Source of the DNA: Aeromonas veronii
GTDB lineage: Bacteria > Pseudomonadota > Gammaproteobacteria > Enterobacterales > Aeromonadaceae
NCBI RefSeq assembly: GCF_040215105.1
Contig: NZ_CP157875.1
Span: 2,347,501 to 2,411,500 of the forward strand
Length of the DNA: 64,000 nucleotides
Direction: 5' to 3'
A model generated the notes under the pieces. The model ran no database searches and was not told where the DNA came from. It saw nothing but the letters and a program-made list of their open reading frames with translations. Below are positions 37,336 through 45,396 of the stretch, piece after piece (position 1 is the first letter of the stretch; each line of letters begins with the position of its first letter). Both the position numbers and the translations under genes were made by a program.

Positions 37336-37353
37336 ATTCTGCAATCCAGTGCC

Positions 37354-38106
37354 TTACACCGTTTCTGGTCGATCCACATAGAAGGGTGCAGTCTCGCCAT
37401 CCAGGGCCAGCAGCTCCCCCTCCAGCTCGATCTCGATGGGCTTGTCGCTGAGGAAGTCCACCGCCTTCTTGGGGGCCAGCGAGGCACGCGGCACCGTCAG
37501 CACGATGGACTCCCCGCCGATCACGCTGCGTCCGTCCAGGGTCAGCTTCGCCTTTACCTCCGGCTGCACGTTGCCGGCGATGCGCGTGCCGGTGACGGCG
37601 TTATAGCTGGCGCTGACGGTCACGGGCCCGCCGTCTGCTACCACCCCCACCTTGGTGGCGCGCAGCAGCCCCAGGGCATAGTTGATCTCGAAGTCGGTAC
37701 CCAGCACCAAGGGGGTGGTGCCCTCCTTCACCGCCAGGCCGGTGGCCGACAGATTGGTCTTGCCCAGGCTCACCCACTTGGGATGCGCCGGCAGCGTCAC
37801 CGGCAGATCGGTGAGCGTCCCCGCGCCCTGGTTGATGGGGCTCTCCAGCCCCATAAAGGCGGCAGCCAGCAGCACCGGCGGGATCTCGCTGGTCTTGATG
37901 CTGACAGTGGCGGGCTTGGGTACGAAGTAGGTCTCGCGCGCCTGACCGAGCTTGCCCTTGCGCTTGCTCGGGATGCTGATCTTCTCGCTGTCCGGTTTGA
38001 CCTCCAGGCTGTTGACGTCCACCGGGCCGATCACCCCGTTCGAGACGTTGTTGGTGAAGGTCTCGATATAGAGATCCCCTTCCAGGTGCAGTGTTTCGCT
38101 CATCAT
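37354..38106 (-). CDS. tail tube (major tail) protein
   Basis: A 250-residue protein starting MMSETLHLEGDLYIETFTNNVSNGVIGPVDVNSLEVKPDSEKISIPSKRKGKLGQARETYFVPKPATVSIKTSEIPP. Charge and beta-rich pattern plus position after the gp37-like gene identify it as the tube protein of a sheath-less tail; no separate sheath gene is found. The start overlaps the gp37 stop (ATGA). It is the last gene before the cargo locus. Confidence 0.78.
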   Translation of the reverse strand: MMSETLHLEGDLYIETFTNNVSNGVIGPVDVNSLEVKPDSEKISIPSKRKGKLGQARETYFVPKPATVSIKTSEIPPVLLAAAFMGLESPINQGAGTLTDLPVTLPAHPKWVSLGKTNLSATGLAVKEGTTPLVLGTDFEINYALGLLRATKVGVVADGGPVTVSASYNAVTGTRIAGNVQPEVKAKLTLDGRSVIGGESIVLTVPRASLAPKKAVDFLSDKPIEIELEGELLALDGETAPFYVDRPETV

Positions 38107-38531
38107 CGCTCTCCTTTGAATTTCACGGTCACGGTAAAGGCGAGCGGCAGATAGGCCACCCCGCCCTTGTAGCTCGGCCGGGCCGGGCTGGCCCCACGGC
38201 TGAACACGCTGTTCTCATAGGGCCGACCTGCCACGGCCTGCAGGATGCGTCCCATCCACACCCCGGCACTCGGCTGGTTTGGGGTGGCGCGATGCACCAG
38301 CAGCACCAGCCAGAGCTGCTCGAAGTAGCTCACCCGCCCAGACTGATTGCCCTCCTGCGGGCGCTCCCCCTGGTAGATGATGTGGATGGCCGGGTGGTGC
38401 TGGCCCAGGTTGGCCACCGCCTCCAGGTCGGTAGCCACAAACACCTCCTTGACTCCCTGCCCCTTGAGCGGCAGCAGCAACCCCTTGAGGGCTTCCCCTG
38501 CAGCCAGGTAGTCGAGTTCAGGCTCACTCAT
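38103..38531 (-). CDS. Mu gp37-like head-tail completion protein
   Basis: A 142-residue protein, MSEPELDYLAAGEALKGLLLPLKGQGVKEVFVATDLEAVANLGQHHPAIHIIYQGERP. The DLEAV...PAIHIIYQG segment and length are like the Gp37 family of Mu-like phages, which occupy the tail-terminator position. It overlaps both neighbours by four bases (ATGA), so is translated together with the DUF1320 protein and the tube. Confidence 0.78.
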   Translation of the reverse strand: MSEPELDYLAAGEALKGLLLPLKGQGVKEVFVATDLEAVANLGQHHPAIHIIYQGERPQEGNQSGRVSYFEQLWLVLLVHRATPNQPSAGVWMGRILQAVAGRPYENSVFSRGASPARPSYKGGVAYLPLAFTVTVKFKGER

Positions 38532-38944
38532 AGGAAGCCCCCACTGCCCCGCCCAAACACCCGGCCATCGGACTGCAGCTGGGCCAGGTTCTGGCTCTCC
38601 AACTGCTCACCGTCGGCCGCCAGCCCCAGCGCCAGCTCCCCCTTGCCCACCGATTTGAGGAAGGCCAGGGCCGCCTCGTTGCGTTTGGCGATCTGCTCCG
38701 GCGCCTGCTCGCCATAGAGGCGGTGGCGGGCGATATCGGCGCAGATGGGCACCAGGGCGCTTGGGACATGGGCCAGCGGCAACGGGTAGCGCCCCGCCAG
38801 GTAGCCGTCGATCAGCGCGCTGGCGTCACTCAGGGCGAGCGCAATGGCCGCACTGTCCAGCTCGCCGGCCGGGGTCATGGCGAGGCGCAGCAGCTCCGCC
38901 TCACCAAAGCGGGTCACCATGTCGCTGACGCTGGCGTAACTCAT
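38528..38944 (-). CDS. DUF1320 (Mu gp36-like) head-completion protein
   Basis: A 138-residue protein, MSYASVSDMVTRFGEAELLRLAMTPAG...ALALSDASALIDGYLAGRYPLPLAHVPSALVPICADIARHRLYG. The ASALIDGYLAGRYPLPL..VP..L...C.DIAR..LY pattern is the DUF1320 signature. It acts as an adaptor between portal and tail. It is coupled to the neighbours by ATGA overlaps. Confidence 0.88.
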   Translation of the reverse strand: MSYASVSDMVTRFGEAELLRLAMTPAGELDSAAIALALSDASALIDGYLAGRYPLPLAHVPSALVPICADIARHRLYGEQAPEQIAKRNEAALAFLKSVGKGELALGLAADGEQLESQNLAQLQSDGRVFGRGSGGFL

Positions 38945-39273
38945 TTGCCCTTACCCTTGCCGCTATCGGGTTTGACGGCGGGCTCTACCGCCTCAGGGAC
39001 CAGGCTTTCGGGGGCCTGACTCAGCTCGCCCAATGCTGCATCGTCCAGATCCCCCGCCGCCGGCGGTGCATCCGGCGCGGGCTTGGTATCCGCCACAGGC
39101 GCAGGCTCCTCCACCTCCACGGCCAAGCGGAAGACCGACAGACGCGGATCGCCTTCCAAAGCCGAGCACTGCTCATCCGAGACAACCAGCTCAGACTCGC
39201 CAGGTGCAATCGCCTGGCCCGCCCGGTGATAGCCCTGATGAAGTTTCGATATAACGAGCACTCGAATAGCCAT
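38941..39273 (-). CDS. Mu gp35-like protein
   Basis: A 110-residue protein. The first 50 residues (MAIRVLVISKLHQGYHRAGQAIAPGESELVVSDEQCSALEGDPRLSVF) resemble the FluMu/HI1506-type N-terminal domain of Mu gp35-like head proteins. The rest is a long acidic Ala/Pro/Glu linker ending in KPDSGKGKGK, probably disordered. It lies between the major capsid and gp36-like genes, the Mu order. Confidence 0.78.
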   Translation of the reverse strand: MAIRVLVISKLHQGYHRAGQAIAPGESELVVSDEQCSALEGDPRLSVFRLAVEVEEPAPVADTKPAPDAPPAAGDLDDAALGELSQAPESLVPEAVEPAVKPDSGKGKGK

Positions 39274-39318
39274 CTCATGTTTCCCTCTATCTCGTTCAAT
39301 CCAGGGGCCGGTTTAAAC

Positions 39319-39353
39319 GGGGTTAAACGGTCAGACTGTGGCCGTTTAACCCC
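39319..39353 (-). other. perfect 12-bp hairpin between capsid and gp35-like genes
   Basis: GGGGTTAAACGG and its exact complement flank an 11-nt loop, directly next to a GTTTAAAC octamer (39311-39318). On the minus strand no U tract follows, so it is more likely an mRNA stability or partial terminator element that raises capsid expression relative to downstream genes. Confidence 0.55.
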
Positions 39354-39391
39354 GCCGTAGCACCGGGCCCACGGGGTTACCGCCCTCGGCG

Positions 39392-40300
39392 TTACAGGTA
39401 ATCCGCCACCACCAGTTCCAGCTTGCCCTTGAGCTCGTTGCTGGAGCTCTCGGAGAGCTCGCGCTCCAGCATCTGGGTGGCCAGCTTCTCCAAGGAGGGC
39501 GGCACCACCAACAGGGTCGGCTTAATGCCAAGCTGACGGCCACCATCCGCCTTGAATTCGCGCATCCTGGTAATCGCATCCCACAGGTTGTCGGGGGTCA
39601 GGGCGCGCTTGTTGGCGAACGCCAGTTGCCAGAAGCCGAAGCCGGCGGCATCCCGGCAATCCACCCCGTAGCGGAACTGCTTGGAGGTGAACACCGCCTC
39701 GTCATCGGCTTTGGTCATGGCGATGAGCTGTGGCGACTTGCGATCCTGGAAGATGATCGGCTTGAGGGCGCGACTGGTGTCGAGCAAGAACCAGGGCTCG
39801 CCGACATAGGCGCCATCCACCACCAGGTTGGCGGCCACCACGGCGGTGCCGGTGCCATCGGCCTTGGGGTAGACCGGGTGGTCGGTGTCGAAGAAGTACT
39901 GGCCGTCATAGCAGGGGCTGCTGAAGCCGGCGCCGAGCAGACCGAAACAGAGCTCGTCGGGATGCACCCCGGCCGAGCGTCCCATCTCGGCGAACAGAGG
40001 TGCGTAGATGCCCAGCTCGTCGTCCTCGATATCGTTGCGATCCACCCCCACCGTGGCCTCGAAGTCTTCGTTGACGATCTGGTAGCTGTGCGCCTTCATC
40101 GACTCGATCACCCGGTCTCCGATCCACTTGCGCAGGGTCGGGAACTTGCCGAGCCAGCCATAGGTGTTGGACTTGGTGGTCGATTTGATCACGGTGGCGA
40201 TCTTGGTGTACTGAGTCGGCGCCTCCCCTTTCGCGTCTTCAAAGTTCTTCTTGAAGCCGGTGAAGAGGGCCTGCAGCAGCGCGGGTGTAACAATGGCCAT
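39392..40300 (-). CDS. Mu-like major capsid protein
   Basis: A 302-residue HK97-fold head protein of the Mu gpT family. It starts MAIVTPALLQALFTGFKKNFEDAKGEAPTQYTKIATVIKSTTKSNTYGWLGKFPTLRKW, and DDELGIYAPLFAEMGRSA and YDGQYFFDTDHPVY are also diagnostic. It lies directly after the protease/scaffold gene, as in Mu. Confidence 0.95.
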   Translation of the reverse strand: MAIVTPALLQALFTGFKKNFEDAKGEAPTQYTKIATVIKSTTKSNTYGWLGKFPTLRKWIGDRVIESMKAHSYQIVNEDFEATVGVDRNDIEDDELGIYAPLFAEMGRSAGVHPDELCFGLLGAGFSSPCYDGQYFFDTDHPVYPKADGTGTAVVAANLVVDGAYVGEPWFLLDTSRALKPIIFQDRKSPQLIAMTKADDEAVFTSKQFRYGVDCRDAAGFGFWQLAFANKRALTPDNLWDAITRMREFKADGGRQLGIKPTLLVVPPSLEKLATQMLERELSESSSNELKGKLELVVADYL

Positions 40301-40358
40301 GGTTTATTCCTTCTCTGGTTAAACAGAACTGCCTTCGCGTGAAACGGGAGGCGCTTGC

Positions 40359-40916
40359 CTAGGCTTTCGCCTTGGCAAAGTCCTCGTGGCTGATGCCGAG
40401 CTGGTCGGCGGCGTACTTGTCCTCGGCCGAGAGCACCGCATCGCCCTTCTTCTCCGGCAGGGTGACGGCGGCGGTCTGGCTGGCGGCGAGCGCCGCTATG
40501 GCCGGACGCGGGGCCAGCAGCGCCTTGAGGGCTGCCACCCCCTTCTGGGAGGCATAGGCGGTCAGGTACTCCTCCTCGGCCGCCACCACCTTGCCCTGGG
40601 TGCGAGCCTCCTTGATGAGGGTCGCGGCGTCGGTGGTGTCGACCTGGGCAGTCAGGGCTGCCACCTGGGTGACCAGGGCGTTATAGGTCGCCACCGGCAC
40701 GTACTGAGCCAGGTCAATCTGACCACCCGGCTGCGCCTTGAGAGCAGCCAACGAGGCCTTTTCAGCCGAGAGCGCGGCCTCCAGCTCCGGCGCCTTCTTG
40801 GCACTGGCCTGCAGGCTGTCGAGCTCGGTGAGCGCCTTCTGCAGTTGCTCGTCGGTCGGGTCGCCGGTCAGCTCGATGCCGAGCTTGGCCAGCAGCTTTT
40901 TCAGCAGTTCATTCAT
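40359..40916 (-). CDS. nested scaffold protein (Mu gpZ-like)
   Basis: An in-frame internal start, ATG 40916 (MNELLKKLLAKLGIELTGD), has the strong ribosome site AAGGAG 6-7 nt upstream. The 185-residue product is the helical, Ala/Glu/Leu-rich C-terminal half of the protease. Mu makes scaffold Z from the same kind of internal start in gene I, so this is probably expressed in excess of the full-length protein. Confidence 0.75.
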   Translation of the reverse strand: MNELLKKLLAKLGIELTGDPTDEQLQKALTELDSLQASAKKAPELEAALSAEKASLAALKAQPGGQIDLAQYVPVATYNALVTQVAALTAQVDTTDAATLIKEARTQGKVVAAEEEYLTAYASQKGVAALKALLAPRPAIAALAASQTAAVTLPEKKGDAVLSAEDKYAADQLGISHEDFAKAKA

Positions 40917-41501
40917 GGAGTTCTCCTTCTGTGCCACATGGGCGGGGGTGGCCGGCTGGCCGGGTTGAACAGGGTGGGCACTCAAGGCCGCCAGCGCCTG
41001 CATGCCCACCACCCCGGGATCGTTGGTGATGGCGGTCATGCGCAGCTCCAGAGGGCGGCCCTGGGCGTCATAGGGGAAGACGGCTGAGAGGAAGCGGTAT
41101 TCACCGGCCGCCACCAGGGCGGCGGCGCGATCGGTCCAGCGCGGTTTGATAAAGAGGCCCTGCCCCTCTCGCCACTCGATCTCGTCGGCGTTGTACCAGC
41201 CGGCCGCCGGGGCGGGCTGGCCGTTCTGGTCGGTCTTGAGGGTCTGATGGTCGTAGTCGATGAGGATGTCTTGCCCCTGCTCCCGCACCCGGTTAAGCAG
41301 GGTGGTGGCGATGGCCTTGTCGAGCTGCCAATGGCCGCCGGGCACATCGAAGGGGCGACCATCCCTGGCCTTGAAGGGGCCCATCGGCAGCAGTTGGTGC
41401 CAACCATCGGCGCCGGGATTCAGCGCAGCATCGAGCACTGCCAATCCCAGGACGGTGGGGCGGGCGGTCAGAATGGCCTGGGCAATGGCAAATTGGGGCA
41501 T
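40359..41501 (-). CDS. Mu gpI-like head protease / scaffold
   Basis: A 380-residue protein of the Mu I protease family. The N-terminal half has GPFKARDGRP, DILIDYDHQTLKTDQNGQPAPAAGW and IEWREGQGLFIKPRWTDRAAALVAAGEYRFLSAVFPYD, typical of the phage protease. The C-terminal half is a helical scaffold. ATG 41501 has GGAG 8 nt upstream; a GTG nine bases earlier is possible. A candidate late promoter repeat lies at 41568. The gene contains the nested scaffold start below. Confidence 0.92.
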   Translation of the reverse strand: MPQFAIAQAILTARPTVLGLAVLDAALNPGADGWHQLLPMGPFKARDGRPFDVPGGHWQLDKAIATTLLNRVREQGQDILIDYDHQTLKTDQNGQPAPAAGWYNADEIEWREGQGLFIKPRWTDRAAALVAAGEYRFLSAVFPYDAQGRPLELRMTAITNDPGVVGMQALAALSAHPVQPGQPATPAHVAQKENSMNELLKKLLAKLGIELTGDPTDEQLQKALTELDSLQASAKKAPELEAALSAEKASLAALKAQPGGQIDLAQYVPVATYNALVTQVAALTAQVDTTDAATLIKEARTQGKVVAAEEEYLTAYASQKGVAALKALLAPRPAIAALAASQTAAVTLPEKKGDAVLSAEDKYAADQLGISHEDFAKAKA

Positions 41502-41567
41502 CACTCTCACTCCGGCGCTGGGCGCAAAACATCACTGCGGCCAGTGTCAGGGAGCGAGAAGGGGCGT

Positions 41568-41587
41568 CGGGTTTATGGTGGGTTACT
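41568..41587 (-). promoter_or_regulatory. candidate late promoter element upstream of protease gene
   Basis: A 20-bp sequence whose minus strand reads GTAACCCACCATAAACCCG, repeated with one change at 49520-49539 upstream of the lysis genes. Mu has activator-dependent late promoters at these two places (Plys and PI). The ATAAAC part could be the -10 region. Confidence 0.5.
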
Positions 41588-41700
41588 GCAACAACAGGGG
41601 GTGGTGCTGTTTAACGGTGTTTAAACGCGGTTTTGCAGTGCGGGAAACGGACGGGCCATGCCATCGCACCGGCCCTCCCCCTGTAAACGCGCTCAGAGGC

Positions 41701-42147
41701 TTAGGGCGCGCCCGCCGTCAGATAGCCTTCCAGGGTCTCCAGCACGCTCTGCTGGTCTGCTTCCGACAGCCCCAGATAGGGGCGCTCGGGCAGGTTGATC
41801 TCGGGGCGGCCAAACTGGTGGGCCGCGCCATATTCAAGCGGGGTACCGAAGTAGAGAGTCTGGGGGTCGGCTTGGTAGTTGAGGGTATCGCGCAGATCGT
41901 CGTTGAGGCGCAGCACCTCGTCGGCATGGCGCGGTTTGCGGGCGCGGTAGTTATCCGAGAGCGGGGTCCAGGCCTCCCCTTCCGGGGTCTCCTGAGCATC
42001 CCAGCGATCCCGGTGGGAGAGCGCCAACCCCTCGCCGATATCCGCCAGCGGTTCGCTGAGATCACCTGAGCGCCGATAGAGCTGGTCGAGCAGTTGATAG
42101 GCATCGACCACCCCATGGTGGCTGATGGCGATAAAGCTGCCCGCCAT
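41701..42147 (-). CDS. virion morphogenesis protein (Mu gpG family)
   Basis: A 148-residue protein. WDAQETPEGEAWTPLSDNYRARK, LRLNDDLRDTLNYQ and FGTPLEYGAAHQFGRPEINLPERPYLGLSEADQ are the pattern of the phage virion morphogenesis (gpG/gpS) family, involved in head-tail joining. The start overlaps the stop of the small acidic gene upstream by one base (TGATG). A region of 200 bp with GTTTAAAC motifs and the late promoter repeat follows. Confidence 0.88.
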   Translation of the reverse strand: MAGSFIAISHHGVVDAYQLLDQLYRRSGDLSEPLADIGEGLALSHRDRWDAQETPEGEAWTPLSDNYRARKPRHADEVLRLNDDLRDTLNYQADPQTLYFGTPLEYGAAHQFGRPEINLPERPYLGLSEADQQSVLETLEGYLTAGAP

Positions 42148-42353
42148 CAGTGCTTATCCTCAAAGGTGGTCATAAAGTGCAAGGCCTCCGCATCGGCGGC
42201 AAGCATGGCGGCTTCCCACAAGTCAGCCAGCAGCTCAGCCTCATGCTCCGTCGCTTGTTCACACAAGGCATCAAGGGCCTTGGCTTGCGCCAAGGTAAAA
42301 GCACCTTCAGTCTCCAGTAACTGGCTGGCTTGTTCCAGCAAGGTCCCTCTCAT
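42147..42353 (-). CDS. small acidic protein, candidate immunity partner of the MuF protein
   Basis: A 68-residue, all-helical protein with about 14 acidic and 3 basic residues (MRGTLLEQASQLLETEGAFTLAQAKALDALCEQATEHEAELL). It is not a usual member of the Mu head operon. It lies between the MuF-zincin gene and gpG-like gene with ATGA and TGATG overlaps, exactly where MuF polymorphic toxins keep an immunity gene. Binding and neutralising the toxin-like domain is an inference from position, size and charge. Confidence 0.6.
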   Translation of the reverse strand: MRGTLLEQASQLLETEGAFTLAQAKALDALCEQATEHEAELLADLWEAAMLAADAEALHFMTTFEDKH

Positions 42354-43825
42354 GGCTTATCTCCTTTGGTAGCCACTGCTGTGGCCCGTTCTATCATGTC
42401 TTTCACTCGTTTTGCCAATTCGGGAAAGTGTAGTGCCATTTCTTCACCTGCTAGCACCCAGGCAGCAAAGGCCTCGGCGGCGGCCTCCATTCTGGTCTTG
42501 CCTGCGTACTCCGTCAGCAGACCGACTCCAGTCAGATCCGGTTCACCGGCCCAGAAGTGAACCTGATGGCCCAGCTCGTGCAACCAGGTAGAGAGCCGCT
42601 GCGCAGATTCCCCCTGCTTGCCGCCGACGTTGGCCGATACGCTCCAGTGACGTCGCAGGGTCTCGCCGCTGGTGCCTCGCGGCAGCCATTGGCGCGGACC
42701 GCTGTTGTGCCTGGCATCGGCCACCACCTCGGCCGCCGCTGCCCGTACCGCCTGCATATCCACCGTTTTGAACGTATCACCCGCCTTGACCTTGATAACC
42801 AGGTGATCCCAACTCTTGGCGGTGAAGCCATTGGTCATATTGGCCCGGCGTGAGTGATACAGGGTACGTACCAGGTAAGCATCTTTACCAAGATATTCCG
42901 CGATGGCCGGCGCCACCTTGAGCCCGGCTGCCCCCTTCCCCATCTCGGTCTGCTTGATAAACAGCGTCTTAACCGGGTGTGCCTTGAGGAAGGCTGCCAG
43001 CGGTTCTCGCTGTGGAGCCGGCAGTTGGGCCAGCAGATCGCTGAGTCCCTGGGCCGTCACCCCTTTGGCGCTGGAATAGGCGCTCTCCACCATGCGCTCG
43101 GGCAGACGCTCGGCCAGCGCGGGTTTGGCGGACTCCCGCTTGGCCATGACCTCGGTCAGGGAGGCCGGCGTCTGCGGCAGGTAGTCAAATCCTGGGTCGA
43201 TGCCACGGGGGATCCGGTGTATCTCCCCGGTCGCCTTGTCCACCCACTCATAGTCACCATCGTCTGGCGCCTGGCCCACCGTCAGGCCGCGCCCCTTGAG
43301 GTCCGCCTCGGAGAGCAGGAACTTCTTGCACTTGCAGCCATAGCCGTTGCTGGGGCTGTGGGTACCCCACCAGGGATGGTCCACCGGCAGCACCAGGTTG
43401 TTCCATTTGAGGTGCAGTTCCCTGGGGTGCTCCGAGTTCCCGTGGCGATAGAGGGCATAAGGGCGCTTGTGCTTGATACGCTCTATTTGCTCCTCGCGGC
43501 CAGCGTTGTAGCTCTGGCGCAGGTTGGTCTCGAAGATCACCTGGGAGCGCCACGACGCCGGGCCGGTATGCGCCCAGCCGTGGCGGGCTACGATGTCCTG
43601 GAACGCCTTCTGAAAGGACCCGAGCGACTGCCCTTCGCTTATCGCCTTGTCCACCGCCCCGCGCAGATCGGCCAGCAAGTCCGTCTTGGTCGCCCCCGCC
43701 ACCATAAAGGCGCGGTTATGGGCGTCCCGCCACACATCGGCCCAACGCTCGCTCGGCATATCGAGCTTCTGGCGAAAGAAGGCGATCGCCTCGGCAAAGG
43801 GGAGCGAGCCATAACGAACGGGCAT
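42350..43825 (-). CDS. MuF-type minor head protein with C-terminal zincin-like domain
   Basis: A 491-residue protein. Residues 1-215 are the Mu gpF/SPP1 gp7-type head-morphogenesis domain (FETNLRQSYNAGREEQIERI, HPRELHLKWNNLVLPVDHPWW, SPSNGYGCKCKKF). Residues about 230-491 form an extra domain. It ends with STWLHELGHQVHFWAGEP (HExxH, 416-420) and TRMEAAAEAFAAWVLAG (E448 or E451 as third ligand), a zinc metallopeptidase-like signature. MuF proteins with C-terminal toxin domains are a known polymorphic-toxin class. It is coupled to a small acidic gene downstream. Confidence 0.85.
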   Translation of the reverse strand: MPVRYGSLPFAEAIAFFRQKLDMPSERWADVWRDAHNRAFMVAGATKTDLLADLRGAVDKAISEGQSLGSFQKAFQDIVARHGWAHTGPASWRSQVIFETNLRQSYNAGREEQIERIKHKRPYALYRHGNSEHPRELHLKWNNLVLPVDHPWWGTHSPSNGYGCKCKKFLLSEADLKGRGLTVGQAPDDGDYEWVDKATGEIHRIPRGIDPGFDYLPQTPASLTEVMAKRESAKPALAERLPERMVESAYSSAKGVTAQGLSDLLAQLPAPQREPLAAFLKAHPVKTLFIKQTEMGKGAAGLKVAPAIAEYLGKDAYLVRTLYHSRRANMTNGFTAKSWDHLVIKVKAGDTFKTVDMQAVRAAAAEVVADARHNSGPRQWLPRGTSGETLRRHWSVSANVGGKQGESAQRLSTWLHELGHQVHFWAGEPDLTGVGLLTEYAGKTRMEAAAEAFAAWVLAGEEMALHFPELAKRVKDMIERATAVATKGDKP

Positions 43826-45396
43826 CAGTTACCCTCCTCCATCTCCAGCATCCCGAGCAGTTCACTGGCGGCGATGGCCTGGGCCAGCAAGGTACCCAGT
43901 TCGTCATGACTGAGGTTGGGCTCCAGTGCCAGCAAGCCATCCCGGATCTCCTCCAGGGTAGTGGCCTGCATGACCAGTGCCTGAACGGCGTCGGTCATGC
44001 CCGCCAGCAAGGGGGCCACCTCGGCCTGCAGCCGGGCCAGCTGGGCGTCGTTGTTATCGCCCTGGGTGGGGTGCTTTGCTGCCAGCACCGCCAAGCCCTG
44101 CGCCTTGAGCGCTGCCTCTCCTGACCCCACCTGCTTGTCGACGATGACCAGCACCTCCTCGCCATCCTTGGGGACCGGGATCTGCAGCTTGTCCCGCACC
44201 CACTGCGCCGGGATCTGCATTCCCATCCCCACCAGGGCGCGCAGCGGATAGGCCAGATCGCGCATGTCCTCCGGCTCGGTCACGTCGAACTCCAGCCGGG
44301 GAGCCCGGCGCGGGCCCTGGAAGCTCTTGCCGTTCAAGGCAAACAGCGGATAGACCAGATCCCGGGTCAGGGTCGCGGCCAGTTGGCGGAGATCTGCGTC
44401 CCGCACCTCCTGGCGCACCTCGTTATGGACATTGCCGAGCGCATTGGTCGAGCTCTTGCCGTCGGCCTGGCTGGTAAGGGTACCGCCTAGGACGGCCTTG
44501 CTGATGGAGCGCTCGCACCAGTCCATCATCACCACGAAGGGGTCGGCCTGGCCGCTGGCGGCGTTCTGGAACTCGATCTCCATCCCCCTGGGGATGATGC
44601 CGCCGGCGTTGTGGCCGATGGAGAGCACCGCCTGCAGCAGAGTCGCCTTCTCCTTCTCGGTGGCTCCTTCCGGGTATTTGCCGAGGCGCACCGGCAGACC
44701 GTAGATCTCCAGAAACTCGGCCAAGTCCCGAACGCTGTAGTTCTTGAACAGGAAGGGCCAGATCAGGGTGCGGATAAGACCGGTGCGGGCGAGATACCCC
44801 GATTTGGATTTGGCTTTGTGAACCAACCAGCCGAACGGATTGAGGCCTGCCCCCTCCTTGCTGCCGTCTCGCAGTCGCAGCTGGTTCCAGTCATCCGGGT
44901 GGGTCTGGAACCAGGCGGGATCGCGCCAGATGATGCCCTTGGGGAGCTGCAGCCCCTCCACCAATTCCCAGCCGCTGAACTCCTGGGCACTGAACCCCTT
45001 GAGCACCGCATCGGTGGCGTCAAAAATGGCATCGTCCAGCCAGGTGAAGTCCTCCAGCAGCTCGCGGATCATGTCGCTGTCGCGCTTCTCGGCCGCGCTG
45101 GCGTTGCGCGGCGGCTCTATGGTCCAGCTCACCCCGAGCAGGGCGCGCCTGCGCTTGCCGAGCTCGCTCTGCAGGTGGGCATCCTTCTCCTCCATGTCCT
45201 CGGCCAGTTCGCACTGGGCGATGAGGCTCCCCTCCTCCGCCTCTTTGAGCGCGGCGGCCGCCTTGCCTGGGGTGAGCCCCACCGTCGGGTGCTCACTGTA
45301 GTGGCGACGCAACTGGGCCAGCTTGGCGTCGTTCTCCGTCTGCGGCTCCTTCTGCAGGCGCAGCGAGTTGCCATGAATATCAATCAGTTCAGCCAT
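43825..45396 (-). CDS. portal protein, DUF935 (Mu gp29) family
   Basis: A 523-residue portal protein. LTPGKAAAALKEAEEGSLIAQCELAEDMEEKDAHLQSELGKRRRALLGVSW and the RDLAEFLEIYGLPVRLGKYPEGATEKEK segment are DUF935 signatures; FVVMMDWCERSISKAVLGGTLTSQADGKSSTNALGNVHNEVR is the conserved C-terminal region. It shares single bases with terminase upstream and MuF downstream, as in Mu. Confidence 0.95.
   Translation of the reverse strand: MAELIDIHGNSLRLQKEPQTENDAKLAQLRRHYSEHPTVGLTPGKAAAALKEAEEGSLIAQCELAEDMEEKDAHLQSELGKRRRALLGVSWTIEPPRNASAAEKRDSDMIRELLEDFTWLDDAIFDATDAVLKGFSAQEFSGWELVEGLQLPKGIIWRDPAWFQTHPDDWNQLRLRDGSKEGAGLNPFGWLVHKAKSKSGYLARTGLIRTLIWPFLFKNYSVRDLAEFLEIYGLPVRLGKYPEGATEKEKATLLQAVLSIGHNAGGIIPRGMEIEFQNAASGQADPFVVMMDWCERSISKAVLGGTLTSQADGKSSTNALGNVHNEVRQEVRDADLRQLAATLTRDLVYPLFALNGKSFQGPRRAPRLEFDVTEPEDMRDLAYPLRALVGMGMQIPAQWVRDKLQIPVPKDGEEVLVIVDKQVGSGEAALKAQGLAVLAAKHPTQGDNNDAQLARLQAEVAPLLAGMTDAVQALVMQATTLEEIRDGLLALEPNLSHDELGTLLAQAIAASELLGMLEMEEGN

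Noticed and set aside
37354..38106. Tail sheath gene of a contractile tail
   Set aside because: The gene after gp37 is only 250 residues with tube-like character; no sheath-sized gene follows, so the tail should be non-contractile.
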